Source of the DNA: Nitrospina sp. UBA6727
Lineage (GTDB): Bacteria > Nitrospinota > Nitrospinia > Nitrospinales > VA-1
NCBI GenBank assembly: GCA_002454045.1
Contig: DKID01000026.1
Span: 6,033-70,032, forward strand
Reading direction: 5' to 3'
DNA: 64,000 nucleotides
The notes beneath the pieces were generated by a model, which saw only the letters and a program-made list of their open reading frames with translations, ran no database searches and had not been told where the DNA came from. Shown here one piece after another: positions 34,910-42,112 of the stretch. Position 1 is the first letter of the stretch. Each line of letters opens with the position of its first letter. Both the position numbers and the translations under genes were made by a program.

Positions 34910-35392
34910 CTACTCTCGTCGCGTGCGACCTGTGTTGGATAAGCGCCCGCTTTTTTTGACCGGCGGTCCGGAGGTGCGGATAGCCCGGCAACACATACTA
35001 TCTTCGTCCTTTGCTTTCTTCCTTATGAGATAAGCCCGGTCGCTGTAAAAATTATAGGCCATGGCGTTCGTCCCTTGCTCTTCCTGACACCAATAGGTGG
35101 ACCCACAACCTTCGGGAAATTTATAGTCGATGTGAACTATGTCGCCGTCGAAGTCGGTGTTCTTGCATTCATGATCATACAGGTTCCTACATTCTTGACT
35201 CTTGGGCAACCGCCAGTCGTCGAACCCGCCAAACTTTTGTTCATTGAGCCAACCAATATAATTATTGGCGCCTTTCCATGAACACCACTTGTCGCGCATT
35301 TGATAACTGTCTTTCTTCGCCCAAGTCAAGTTGTATCGGGTGTCCGTCAGAGTGTCGTTGTCGTTGTCCTTAAACCGATCTTCGTCCGCCAT
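34910..35392 (-). CDS. DUF1566 (Lcl C-terminal-like) domain protein
   Basis: 160 residues, without signal peptide. The segment DNDNDTLTDTRYNLTWAKKD opens the domain. KWCSWKGANNYIGWLNEQ, GGFDDWRLPKSQECRNLYD and the C-terminal CCRAIRTSG complete the DUF1566 pattern of evenly placed Trp and Cys. The fold is C-type-lectin-like in relatives, often on surface proteins, and the function is unknown. The C-terminal 20 residues are basic and low complexity. Followed divergently by a small acidic protein gene. Confidence 0.75.
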   Translation of the reverse strand: MADEDRFKDNDNDTLTDTRYNLTWAKKDSYQMRDKWCSWKGANNYIGWLNEQKFGGFDDWRLPKSQECRNLYDHECKNTDFDGDIVHIDYKFPEGCGSTYWCQEEQGTNAMAYNFYSDRAYLIRKKAKDEDSMCCRAIRTSGPPVKKSGRLSNTGRTRRE

Positions 35393-35521
35393 AAATCTTT
35401 AAAAAATGATTTGGAAATAATGACGGATAGTATATTTTAAAAGGCGCCTTCATGGCAAACATTGATTTTTAGTAGCATCGCTAAGGAGCGACTCCGTTTA
35501 ATTTTTAATACTGGGAACGTT

Positions 35522-35806
35522 ATGGGAAAAATAGAAATCCAAAGTTTTTTTTACGATTTAATTCATTGCAAGAACAAGATCAGCTCCGTCTTTGAAAAAT
35601 GGGATAAAAAGTACGAAGAGGATGAACGGGGCGCTCTCGTCGCAGGAATGCGGGAATGCCCGGACGCGGAATTGGTTGCTTTGTTAATCAACATTCAGAA
35701 ACTGGCGACGGGCTATGAACAAATTAAGGAACTGATGGATAAAGCCGAGCAGGAACAGGTGGACAAAGCGTTCGTGGAGGACGACCCCGATGACGAAGAT
35801 TTTTAA
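35522..35806 (+). CDS. Small acidic protein, unknown
   Basis: 94 residues from the ATG at 35522, which has GGGAA nearby. An upstream start 60 bases earlier lacks support. Not recognised. The sequence is predicted largely helical (IQSFFYDLIHCKNKISSVFE, then ELVALLINIQKLATGYEQI) and ends in a very acidic tail, VEDDPDDEDF. No membrane segment or signal. It precedes the formylglycine-enzyme-like gene by about 60 bases. Confidence 0.6.
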   Translation: MGKIEIQSFFYDLIHCKNKISSVFEKWDKKYEEDERGALVAGMRECPDAELVALLINIQKLATGYEQIKELMDKAEQEQVDKAFVEDDPDDEDF

Positions 35807-35866
35807 TCCGTCGTCGCGCCGCCAACCTCGGCGACAAAAATGAACACGGCGACGCGCGTTTTATTT

Positions 35867-36781
35867 ATGAAACCGAAACGTTTATTTTGCACGATGACCT
35901 ATTCCATCCCCGCTTTTAGAAACTACGCCGCAACTATTTTTACAGCGCTCTTATTTTTTCTTTGGGGATGTCAAGTTTGCGATTGCGAAAAAAGACAGGA
36001 CGCTTTGCCTTCTAAAAAAGTTTCTCCGCGCGACCAAAAAGAAATGGTGCTGATACCCTCCGGCGAATTCATTATGGGTACGAATAAAGTAGACGCGGAG
36101 AGCACGCACAAAAAAATTGGCGCGATCAAACCTCTTTACGTTGACCAACATCCCGAAAGAAATTTATTTCTCGGCCCCTTTTACATCGACCAGTATGAAG
36201 TGACCAACGCGGAGTACCAACGGTTCTTGGAGGCGACACAATTTATCGACTTGCCAACTCACTGGGTCGACGGAAAATATCCCGCCACGAAAAGTTTGCA
36301 TCCCGTCACACAGATCACTTGGTGGGAAGCTTGGTCGTATTGCACGTGGGCGGACAAACAATTACCCACCGAAGCGCAATGGGAAAAGTCGGCGCGCGGA
36401 CCGAACGGTCTTCCGTATCCGTGGGGAAATGAGTTTGTGAAAGGCGCGGCAAATTCGGGGATGGATGGCGACCGCGACACAGCGCCCGTCACCGCCTACG
36501 CCAAGGATGTCAGCCCATACAAAGTATATGGTTTGTCGGGGAATGTTATGGAATGGACGCAGGATTGGTACCTTCCTTATCCGGGAAATTCTAGATCGAA
36601 TCCCAAGTTTGGCCAGGAACGAAAAGTTTTGCGGGGCAACGGATTCCAAAAAGCCGGGCATTATTTTTTGTCCGCCTACCGTTACGCGTTCACCCGCACC
36701 GAAGCCGACCCCAATGATTTTTTTGAGAACGTGGGATTCCGATGCGCGTCAGAAATCATCGCGGAAAAAAAAGACCAATGA
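35867..36781 (+). CDS. Exported formylglycine-generating-enzyme-like (FGE-sulfatase domain) protein
   Basis: About 304 residues from the ATG at 35867. An ATG at 35840 lies in GC-rich repeat-like sequence and is less likely. The N-terminal span NYAATIFTALLFFLWGC ends in a Cys that could be a weak lipobox. The domain begins MVLIPSGEFIMGTNK and continues FYIDQYEVTNAEYQRFL, TWWEAWSYCTWADKQLPTEA, YPWGNEF, GLSGNVMEWTQDWY and VLRGNGFQ. The two Cys used by true formylglycine enzymes are not at their usual place near the end. It is probably a non-FGE member with ligand-binding or structural role. Confidence 0.8.
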   Translation: MKPKRLFCTMTYSIPAFRNYAATIFTALLFFLWGCQVCDCEKRQDALPSKKVSPRDQKEMVLIPSGEFIMGTNKVDAESTHKKIGAIKPLYVDQHPERNLFLGPFYIDQYEVTNAEYQRFLEATQFIDLPTHWVDGKYPATKSLHPVTQITWWEAWSYCTWADKQLPTEAQWEKSARGPNGLPYPWGNEFVKGAANSGMDGDRDTAPVTAYAKDVSPYKVYGLSGNVMEWTQDWYLPYPGNSRSNPKFGQERKVLRGNGFQKAGHYFLSAYRYAFTRTEADPNDFFENVGFRCASEIIAEKKDQ

Positions 36782-36784
36782 CGA

Positions 36785-37085
36785 TTTCAACACGCCGATG
36801 AAAAATCCGCAGCGTCGCGCACGACATTAGAACGACGGCGCATCCCGCGAGGCGTTGCGCGTCCCACCGTGCGCCACCGCGCACCATCATCTGTTAAAGG
36901 ATTTGTATCGCGCCGTAACCACCGCGGCAAATTGATGGCGACCGTCATCGCCGCGTTGCCGCTGCTGCGATTGAAAAACCGCTTCAGGTGATTTTGTTGC
37001 GGAGGCGTTGCGCGCGCCGTTGTCGTCGCGCCATCATCATTGCCGCCGTCACGCCGCCATCGTCATTCCAACATGCCGCCACTAA
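36785..37085. repeat. Gene-free GC-rich degenerate repeat stretch
   Basis: The 319 bases between the formylglycine-enzyme-like gene and the Mrr fragment hold no credible gene. They are built from short steps such as GCGCGCCGTTGTCGTCGCGCC and GCCGCCGTCACGCCGCC. One 13-base word (GAGGCGTTGCGCG) occurs twice, at 36849-36861 and 37002-37014. Composition resembles the islands at 24.1, 38.4 and 52.2 kb, in opposite orientation to the last. No terminator or origin features are seen. Confidence 0.5.
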
Positions 37086-37100
37086 AAATAAATAAAGTTT

Positions 37101-37289
37101 TTATATTTTATCAAAATAGTTTTTAACTATTTGTTGTTCAAATCCTATTTCATATTTTTTCAAAAATTCAATTAATCTTTTCCCGTCTATCAATTCCATT
37201 CCATATTCGCTTGCTCTGTTTTTTGCGTCTCTTGTAAAAGATGAAGTGGTTATAAAAACAGCCTTTTCTGCTTTTTCATCCGTTTTCAC
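37101..37289 (-). pseudogene. C-terminal fragment of the Mrr-like endonuclease, cut off by an in-frame stop
   Basis: 62 codons opening with GTG immediately after the TAA that ends the larger fragment, in the same reading frame. AVFITTSSFTRDAKNRASEY and ELIDGKRLIEFLKKYEIG are the final strand-helix portion of the Mrr catalytic domain, normally continuous with the upstream half. It may be translated by reinitiation at the GTG, or the locus may be a decaying gene. Base composition is visibly more AT-rich than the flanks. Confidence 0.65.
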
Positions 37290-38012
37290 TTATTCTAATT
37301 GTTTTATTTTCCTTTCATCAATAGTTGCATCTCTATATCTTTTTGATTCAAACACAACTTTAATTTTTGTTAATCCGAATAAGTAAAAAGCTTTTCCGTC
37401 ATATCCTCCGTCCCGTGATAATTGGGTATTAACGACATCAACATATCCGGCTTTTTCAAAAAGTATTGCGCATAGTCTTTCGAATTGTTCTGGCGTTATA
37501 TTTTGTATGATGTCTAACTCTCTTTCTGCTTGTTTTGTTTCTTCTTCTAAATCCTGTTCCACATCTTTTTCTTCATCGTGATGTTCGTCGTGGAACCGAA
37601 AAACGGTATTTGTCTCCGCATCTAAGGAATTCTCTTTATTTTTTTCTTTTCTTTTAATTCTTTCTTTTTCCGATTCTTCAAAAACTTCTTCAGCAAATGC
37701 GCTGTGCGATTTTTCATCGCGCAATTCTGAAATTTTATCTTTTGCTTTTTTTGTTAAAATCCATTTGCCGCGTTCTGAATTATCGATATATTCAGCCCAC
37801 ACAAGTCTCAATCTTGAAAAATGAACACTCTTTTCAAAACTAGAAGAATTAGTTTTGCGAGTTTCTCTATTTAAAAACTCTTCGCTTAAATTAAGATCAT
37901 TGGCAACCGTGTCAATAACCTGTTTGGGATTTCCCGCACCACCTAATGTGTGCAACGCCAACAACACATGTGGTAGCAGGGTTTTGTAACCAATTTCTGA
38001 TTCTTTTAACAT
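37290..38012 (-). CDS. Mrr-like type IV restriction endonuclease, truncated by stop codon
   Basis: 240 residues from the ATG at 38012. Residues 1-90 are a winged-helix Mrr N-terminal domain (YKTLLPHVLLALHTLGG then GKWILTKKAKDKISEL). Residues 100-160 form a charged linker. The nuclease domain begins ITPEQFERLCAILFEKAGY and has DGGYDG (from residue 201) and VVFESKRYRD, giving a D...E-x-K site with Glu222 and Lys224. A TAA ends the frame before the last strand and helices, which continue in phase in the next fragment. Mrr enzymes cut modified DNA. Activity here depends on whether the stop is real. An upstream in-frame extension overlaps the divergent membrane gene and is rejected. Confidence 0.75.
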   Translation of the reverse strand: MLKESEIGYKTLLPHVLLALHTLGGAGNPKQVIDTVANDLNLSEEFLNRETRKTNSSSFEKSVHFSRLRLVWAEYIDNSERGKWILTKKAKDKISELRDEKSHSAFAEEVFEESEKERIKRKEKNKENSLDAETNTVFRFHDEHHDEEKDVEQDLEEETKQAERELDIIQNITPEQFERLCAILFEKAGYVDVVNTQLSRDGGYDGKAFYLFGLTKIKVVFESKRYRDATIDERKIKQLE

Positions 38013-38073
38013 GATGGAAATAATTGTATCACGCCCAATTGCTATCACATTATTTTCAGGTATCATATCGCAC

Positions 38074-38397
38074 ATGAACATCGTCAAAAAATATTCGCTT
38101 TGCGGCGCGGCGATTATGTTGGTGGTCTCGGCGTTGGGTTCAATCCTCGGACCATCACCGCTTAATTTTTTATTCGCGCCGATTATGATGGTCACCACGG
38201 CGCCGTTGCAGTGGGTGATTGCCGTCATCCCGTGGCTCGGCGAGATTGCCGCGGGCGGGATGTTCGGCGTCGCGGGCGCCTTCATCAACTACCCATTTTT
38301 CGCGCTACTGGTTGGCTGGAATGTATTCATCGGTGCCGCCCTCGGCGCAATCGTCGGGATTGTGAAGAAGAGAAAATCGTCGCGAACATTGTCATGA
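38074..38397 (+). CDS. Small polytopic membrane protein, unknown
   Basis: 107 residues from the ATG at 38074. About three hydrophobic spans: LCGAAIMLVVSALGSIL, LNFLFAPIMMVTTAPLQWVI and FFALLVGWNVFIGAALGAIV. It ends in a basic tail, KKRKSSRTLS. No family recognised. The gene is divergent from the Mrr gene with only 61 bases between starts. A TATCAT hexamer seven bases before the ATG with TTGCTA 16 bases further up suggests a leaderless transcript. It could be a partner of the nuclease or an unrelated passenger. Confidence 0.6.
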   Translation: MNIVKKYSLCGAAIMLVVSALGSILGPSPLNFLFAPIMMVTTAPLQWVIAVIPWLGEIAAGGMFGVAGAFINYPFFALLVGWNVFIGAALGAIVGIVKKRKSSRTLS

Positions 38398-38430
38398 AAA
38401 TCGCGGCGCCGCCATCGCCGTCACGCTGTC
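38398..38430. repeat. Short GC-rich degenerate repeat island
   Basis: ATCGCGGCGCCGCCATCGCC and the following bases; the complement contains GACAGCGTGACGGCGATGG, close to words in the 52.2 kb island. It sits between the convergent ends of the small membrane protein and the PGN_0703-like gene. Confidence 0.35.
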
Positions 38431-38431
38431 G

Positions 38432-39346
38432 TCAAACTGCGACTTCGTATCGGGCGCGAAGACGCGCGAGATGATTGCGCAACCACGGTGCGGCGGCGGT
38501 GCCCCATGTTCGCCACAGTTCGCTATAACTCATCGCTTCGAACGCCGGCGTGGCACCGGCAACCATGCGCTTCAGACAATCAATCTCTTCGCGGTGGTCG
38601 ATGAAGTTTTGATGCTCGCCATAATTTGTCGGCTCCCAAAAAATGTAAAGCAAAACAGAGTTCACGGGAAGTTTGTTTTCGGGCGATGTATTTTTAATTC
38701 CAAAGATGTTTTTGATTAGTTGCGCCACATCAAAATATTTATGAGAGAGATTATTTTCGGGGAATGTATTTTTGATCCCAAAGGCGTGTTTGATTAGTTG
38801 CGCCGCGTCCAAATATTGATACGGGCGATCCTCTTTTACACGGCGCATTTCTGCAACCCATTTCTCGTCCCATGATTTTTGTCGGCGGTCCTCATACGAG
38901 TCTGCAAACTTTGGTTCATGCGCTTCAAGATGCTCGGTAAATTTTGATTCAATGCCGACAACGATATTTTTATTTTCAACTACAAGGTCAAGGTTCGGCG
39001 GCGTTCCGCGCAAGCCGGTTGAGCATTGCATCTCGAACTGCATAGCATGGAAACCATCCTCGTCCAACAACGACAAGTCCGCAATGTTTCGCTTGAACGG
39101 CGCGAAACAATTGACCGCCAACGCGGATGACGAATGCACCGCGCAAAATTTCGCGCGACCATTCTTGTCGGCATTAAGTTCGCCGCCGTTGCCTTGCCGC
39201 AGGTCTTCTTCAAAATCATCTCTGCGCACACCGTCAATCAAGTTGTCCTCGATGGTCGCGGTGTATCCCTTGTCATCAAGATGAACATCTGGGTACACTT
39301 TTCGGAATGCATCATGCAACGCAGATTTCGCTTTCTCCTTACTCAT
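38432..39346 (-). CDS. PGN_0703-like putative restriction endonuclease
   Basis: 304 residues. Resembles the PGN_0703 family of putative nucleases: a stretch PFKRNIADLSLLDEDGFHAM, then the PD-(D/E)xK-like core PPNLDLVVENKNIVVGIESK with Asp120, Glu133 and Lys135, then LYIFWEPTNYGEHQNFIDHR near the end. Residues 178-203 and 204-229 are near-identical 26-residue units (AAQLIKHAFGIKNTFPEN versus VAQLIKNIFGIKNTSPEN), a tandem duplication also seen in DNA. No methylase accompanies it. DNA target unknown. Divergent from ampG. Confidence 0.72.
   Translation of the reverse strand: MSKEKAKSALHDAFRKVYPDVHLDDKGYTATIEDNLIDGVRRDDFEEDLRQGNGGELNADKNGRAKFCAVHSSSALAVNCFAPFKRNIADLSLLDEDGFHAMQFEMQCSTGLRGTPPNLDLVVENKNIVVGIESKFTEHLEAHEPKFADSYEDRRQKSWDEKWVAEMRRVKEDRPYQYLDAAQLIKHAFGIKNTFPENNLSHKYFDVAQLIKNIFGIKNTSPENKLPVNSVLLYIFWEPTNYGEHQNFIDHREEIDCLKRMVAGATPAFEAMSYSELWRTWGTAAAPWLRNHLARLRARYEVAV
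38676..38831 (-). repeat. Tandem 78-base duplication inside the PGN_0703-like gene
   Basis: Copy one 38676-38753 and copy two 38754-38831 share TTTGATTAGTTGCGCC and long flanking identity, diverging at scattered positions and weakest at the outer end. The period of 78 bases is 26 codons, so the frame is kept. Confidence 0.8.
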
Positions 39347-39423
39347 TGTAAAACTGTCTCCGTTTAGCGTGTGATATTTTCATGCATTATACGCACACCG
39401 AGTCTTGATATATAATATCGACC

Positions 39424-40668
39424 ATGGGAATATTTTTGAATCGCAGGGTGATGGTCGTTTTGTTCCTGGGGTTTTCTTCGGGATTGCCCTTGGCGTTGTC
39501 GGGGGGAACTTTGCAGGCTTGGTTGACGGTGGAAGGGGTCGATATCAAAACCATCGGCCTGTTCACTTTGGTGGGTTTGCCGTACACCTTAAAGTTTCTC
39601 TGGTCCCCGTTGCTGGATCGATTTGTCGTTCCTCTGTTCGGACGAAGACGGGGTTGGATTTGGGTGTTTCAAATCTCATTGATCGTTTTGATTTTTGCGA
39701 TGAGCACCATATCGCCCGCGAAAGTTCCGTGGGTTTTTGCTCTTCTCGCTTTCGGCTTGGCTTTTTTTTCGTCATCGCAAGATATTGTCGTCGACGCTTA
39801 TCGCACGGAAGTGCTGAAGGAAAAGGAACGGGGATTGGGCGCGGCGGTTTCGGTGACGGGATATCGAATCGCAATGTTGGTTTCCGGGGCCTTCGCTTTG
39901 ATCCTGTCAGAAATTTCGGGATGGCGCGTAACGTATATGATTATGGCGGGACTGATGCTTGTCGGCATGACGGCTGTCGCGTTGGGTCCCGAACCCGATG
40001 ACCCTGGAATTCCGCCGAAGACATTGGCGGAAGCCGTCGGCGGACCATTGGTCGAATTTTTTTCCCGCGATGGTGCTTGGTTGCTGTTGGCTTTGATTGT
40101 TCTCTACAAGTTGGGCGACGCTTTTGCTGGAAGTTTGACCACGAGTTTTTTAATCCGCGGCGTCGGTTTTTCGTTAGGCGAAGTCGGGGCGATTAACAAG
40201 GGTATGGGCTTGGCGGCGACAATCGCGGGAGCTTTGTTCGGCGGTGCCCTCATGGTTCGTCTGGGACTTTTTCGCGCGCTTTTATTTTTCGGAATTTTGC
40301 AAGCCATCTCAAATCTATCGTTCATGGTTTTGGCTTGGGTTGGAAAAAGTTATGCCATGTTAGTTTTCACCATTGGTTTTGAAAACTTAGCGGGGGGGAT
40401 GGGGACCGCGGCTTTCGTGGCTTTCTTGATGGCGTTGTGCAACCATAATTTTACGGCGACGCAATTTGCTTTGTTCTCAGCTTTGGCTTCTTTGGGGCGA
40501 GTGTTTGTGGGTCCCGCCGCGGGCGTTTTGGTGGACGAGTTTGGTTGGCTCTTGTTTTTCCTGACAACATTTTTCGCCGCGATACCGGGGCTGATACTTT
40601 TATGGAAAATGCGCGACAACATTCAATCTCTCGAAAAGGAAGAAGGCCGACAAAGTCACGCTTCCTAA
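39424..40668 (+). CDS. AmpG-type muropeptide permease (MFS)
   Basis: 414 residues with about 12 hydrophobic spans. The N-terminus FLGFSSGLPLALSGGTLQAW, LPYTLKFLWSPLLDRFVVP, FFSSSQDIVVDAYRTEVL and YRIAMLVSGAFALILSE are characteristic of AmpG. AmpG imports anhydro-muropeptides for cell-wall recycling. The start is only eight bases after a TATAAT hexamer (39411-39416) and lacks a ribosome site, so a leaderless mRNA is possible. The YqiA-like gene follows 10 bases on. Confidence 0.9.
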   Translation: MGIFLNRRVMVVLFLGFSSGLPLALSGGTLQAWLTVEGVDIKTIGLFTLVGLPYTLKFLWSPLLDRFVVPLFGRRRGWIWVFQISLIVLIFAMSTISPAKVPWVFALLAFGLAFFSSSQDIVVDAYRTEVLKEKERGLGAAVSVTGYRIAMLVSGAFALILSEISGWRVTYMIMAGLMLVGMTAVALGPEPDDPGIPPKTLAEAVGGPLVEFFSRDGAWLLLALIVLYKLGDAFAGSLTTSFLIRGVGFSLGEVGAINKGMGLAATIAGALFGGALMVRLGLFRALLFFGILQAISNLSFMVLAWVGKSYAMLVFTIGFENLAGGMGTAAFVAFLMALCNHNFTATQFALFSALASLGRVFVGPAAGVLVDEFGWLLFFLTTFFAAIPGLILLWKMRDNIQSLEKEEGRQSHAS

Positions 40669-40678
40669 TCAGATTGTT

Positions 40679-41323
40679 GTGACAGAATTTATTTACCTCC
40701 ACGGGTTCGCGTCGGGACCGAGTTCCCAAAAAGCCTGCGCATTTAAAAATCACTTCGAGAAAGCCAAACTTCCTCTCACCATCCCAGACTTGCAACAAGA
40801 TGACTTTGAAAATCTGACACTGACGAATCAAGTTTCGCTGGTTCAGCGTATCATCGATGAAAAACCCGGCACACGTTTCGCCTTGATAGGGAGCAGCATG
40901 GGCGGCTACGTCGCGGCACTAACCGCGGAAACTCGGGCAGAAATAGAAGCGTTATATCTGATGGCACCCGGCTTCAATTTTCTCGACCGTTGGATGGAAA
41001 ATATGGGTTGGGATAAGGACTCCGTCGGTTCGATTCCGACAACGATCCGCGTGTTTCATTATGGTTACAATATGGAAGTAACGTTGAATACGGATTTGTT
41101 TCGCGATGCAATGCGCTGGGATTTCTCCCCGCTGACTCGCAACATTCCGACCCGCATCGTTCATGGAACACACGATGAAACGATAAACATTCAGGAGTCC
41201 AGAGACTTCGTCATGTCGCGGCCGTGGTGCCAACTAAAAGAATTGGATTCTGACCACGGGCTTCTTTCGCACATTAATTGGATTACTGATGACTGCATAA
41301 AATTTTTTCAGAGGGTTATGTAG
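40679..41323 (+). CDS. YqiA/UPF0227-type alpha/beta hydrolase
   Basis: 214 residues from a GTG start. The N-terminus EFIYLHGFASGPSSQKA gives the oxyanion loop, the nucleophile elbow is GSSMGGYVA, the acid is in HGTHDETI and the His in DSDHGLLSH. This complete triad and the Y-L-H-G-F-x-S-x-P-x-S opening match the YqiA-type esterase group. Substrate unknown. It is probably co-transcribed with the AmpG-like permease and converges on batE. Confidence 0.82.
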   Translation: MTEFIYLHGFASGPSSQKACAFKNHFEKAKLPLTIPDLQQDDFENLTLTNQVSLVQRIIDEKPGTRFALIGSSMGGYVAALTAETRAEIEALYLMAPGFNFLDRWMENMGWDKDSVGSIPTTIRVFHYGYNMEVTLNTDLFRDAMRWDFSPLTRNIPTRIVHGTHDETINIQESRDFVMSRPWCQLKELDSDHGLLSHINWITDDCIKFFQRVM

Positions 41324-41356
41324 GTTACTAATTTTTGCTTCGTGTGGGAAGTGGTA

Positions 41357-42112
41357 TCAGGTGCCCACGGAGTTTTTTGGGACCCAGCCTTTTTGTTCAT
41401 CGTTGAGACGAACTTCCAGCCAATCTTCATATTTGTCGGTGACGGTAACTAGCGCGCCTTCGTGTAGTTGGAATAAAGTAATCGCGTCTTCCGCACCTCC
41501 AGACTTTACTTCAACCCTTTCATCCAGAACCACCGCCAGTTTAGAATCGGATTCATTTTTAAGTTTGACTCCGATTGAGAAAAATAAAAATAAAAGTAAA
41601 CCGAGAAGAACGTTGCGGGCGAGTTGTAACGACGAGGAACGAAAATACATCCACAGTGCCAGAGTAATCCAGAAAATAAAATTCAAGATCATGGCAAGAT
41701 AAATAAGTTCCCTCAAATTAAAATCGTTACTCCACAAAAAAAGAGCGCTGAGAGTTCCCGGGGACGGAGGTTCTATCTTGTCCCGAGTTTGTTGGATAGC
41801 AAATTTCAAATTGGCTGCCAAATTTTCATCGCGCGGAATTAATTTTCGAGCACGAATATAGTTCAAAACAGCGGGCCCTGTTTTCCCCATACGGATGTAA
41901 GTGTTGGCTAGGTTGTAATACAAATATCCGTTACGCGCACCTTTATCGATTAAAGATTCATAAGCTTTAGCAGACTGGGCATAACGTTTTTCGAAATGAA
42001 GGTCGTTAGCGCGAACGACTTCTTCAAAATATTTGGAGGCATCGGCGGGAGGGCTGATAAAGAGTGGTAGCACGCAAAATAAAAATAATGAAAAACTGTT
42101 GGAATGTTTCAC
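41357..42112 (-). CDS. batE: BatE-like protein (TPR plus SH3-type domain)
   Basis: 251 residues. Signal peptide FSLFLFCVLPLFISPPADA, then TPR units (RYAQSAKAYESLIDKGARNG, YYNLANTYIRMGKTGPAVLN). Two transmembrane spans lie around LIYLAMILNFIFWITLALW and NVLLGLLLFLFFSIGV. A C-terminal bacterial SH3-like segment reads GALVTVTDKYEDWLEVRL. This layout is that of BatE in aerotolerance operons. GTG start overlaps the batD stop as GTGA. Last gene of the operon. Confidence 0.88.
   Translation of the reverse strand: MKHSNSFSLFLFCVLPLFISPPADASKYFEEVVRANDLHFEKRYAQSAKAYESLIDKGARNGYLYYNLANTYIRMGKTGPAVLNYIRARKLIPRDENLAANLKFAIQQTRDKIEPPSPGTLSALFLWSNDFNLRELIYLAMILNFIFWITLALWMYFRSSSLQLARNVLLGLLLFLFFSIGVKLKNESDSKLAVVLDERVEVKSGGAEDAITLFQLHEGALVTVTDKYEDWLEVRLNDEQKGWVPKNSVGT

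Noticed and set aside
35867..36781. Calling the protein a formylglycine-generating enzyme
   Set aside because: The paired active-site cysteines are missing at the C-terminal end and no sulfatase gene is nearby.
36782..37100. A CRISPR array or origin in the gene-free stretch
   Set aside because: No regularly spaced repeats with unique spacers and no DnaA-box cluster or AT-rich unwinding region; only short degenerate GC-rich words.
38013..38288. A longer N-terminus for the Mrr-like protein
   Set aside because: The extra 92 codons lie antisense to the small membrane protein gene and lack Mrr similarity; the ATG at 38012 starts directly at the winged-helix domain.
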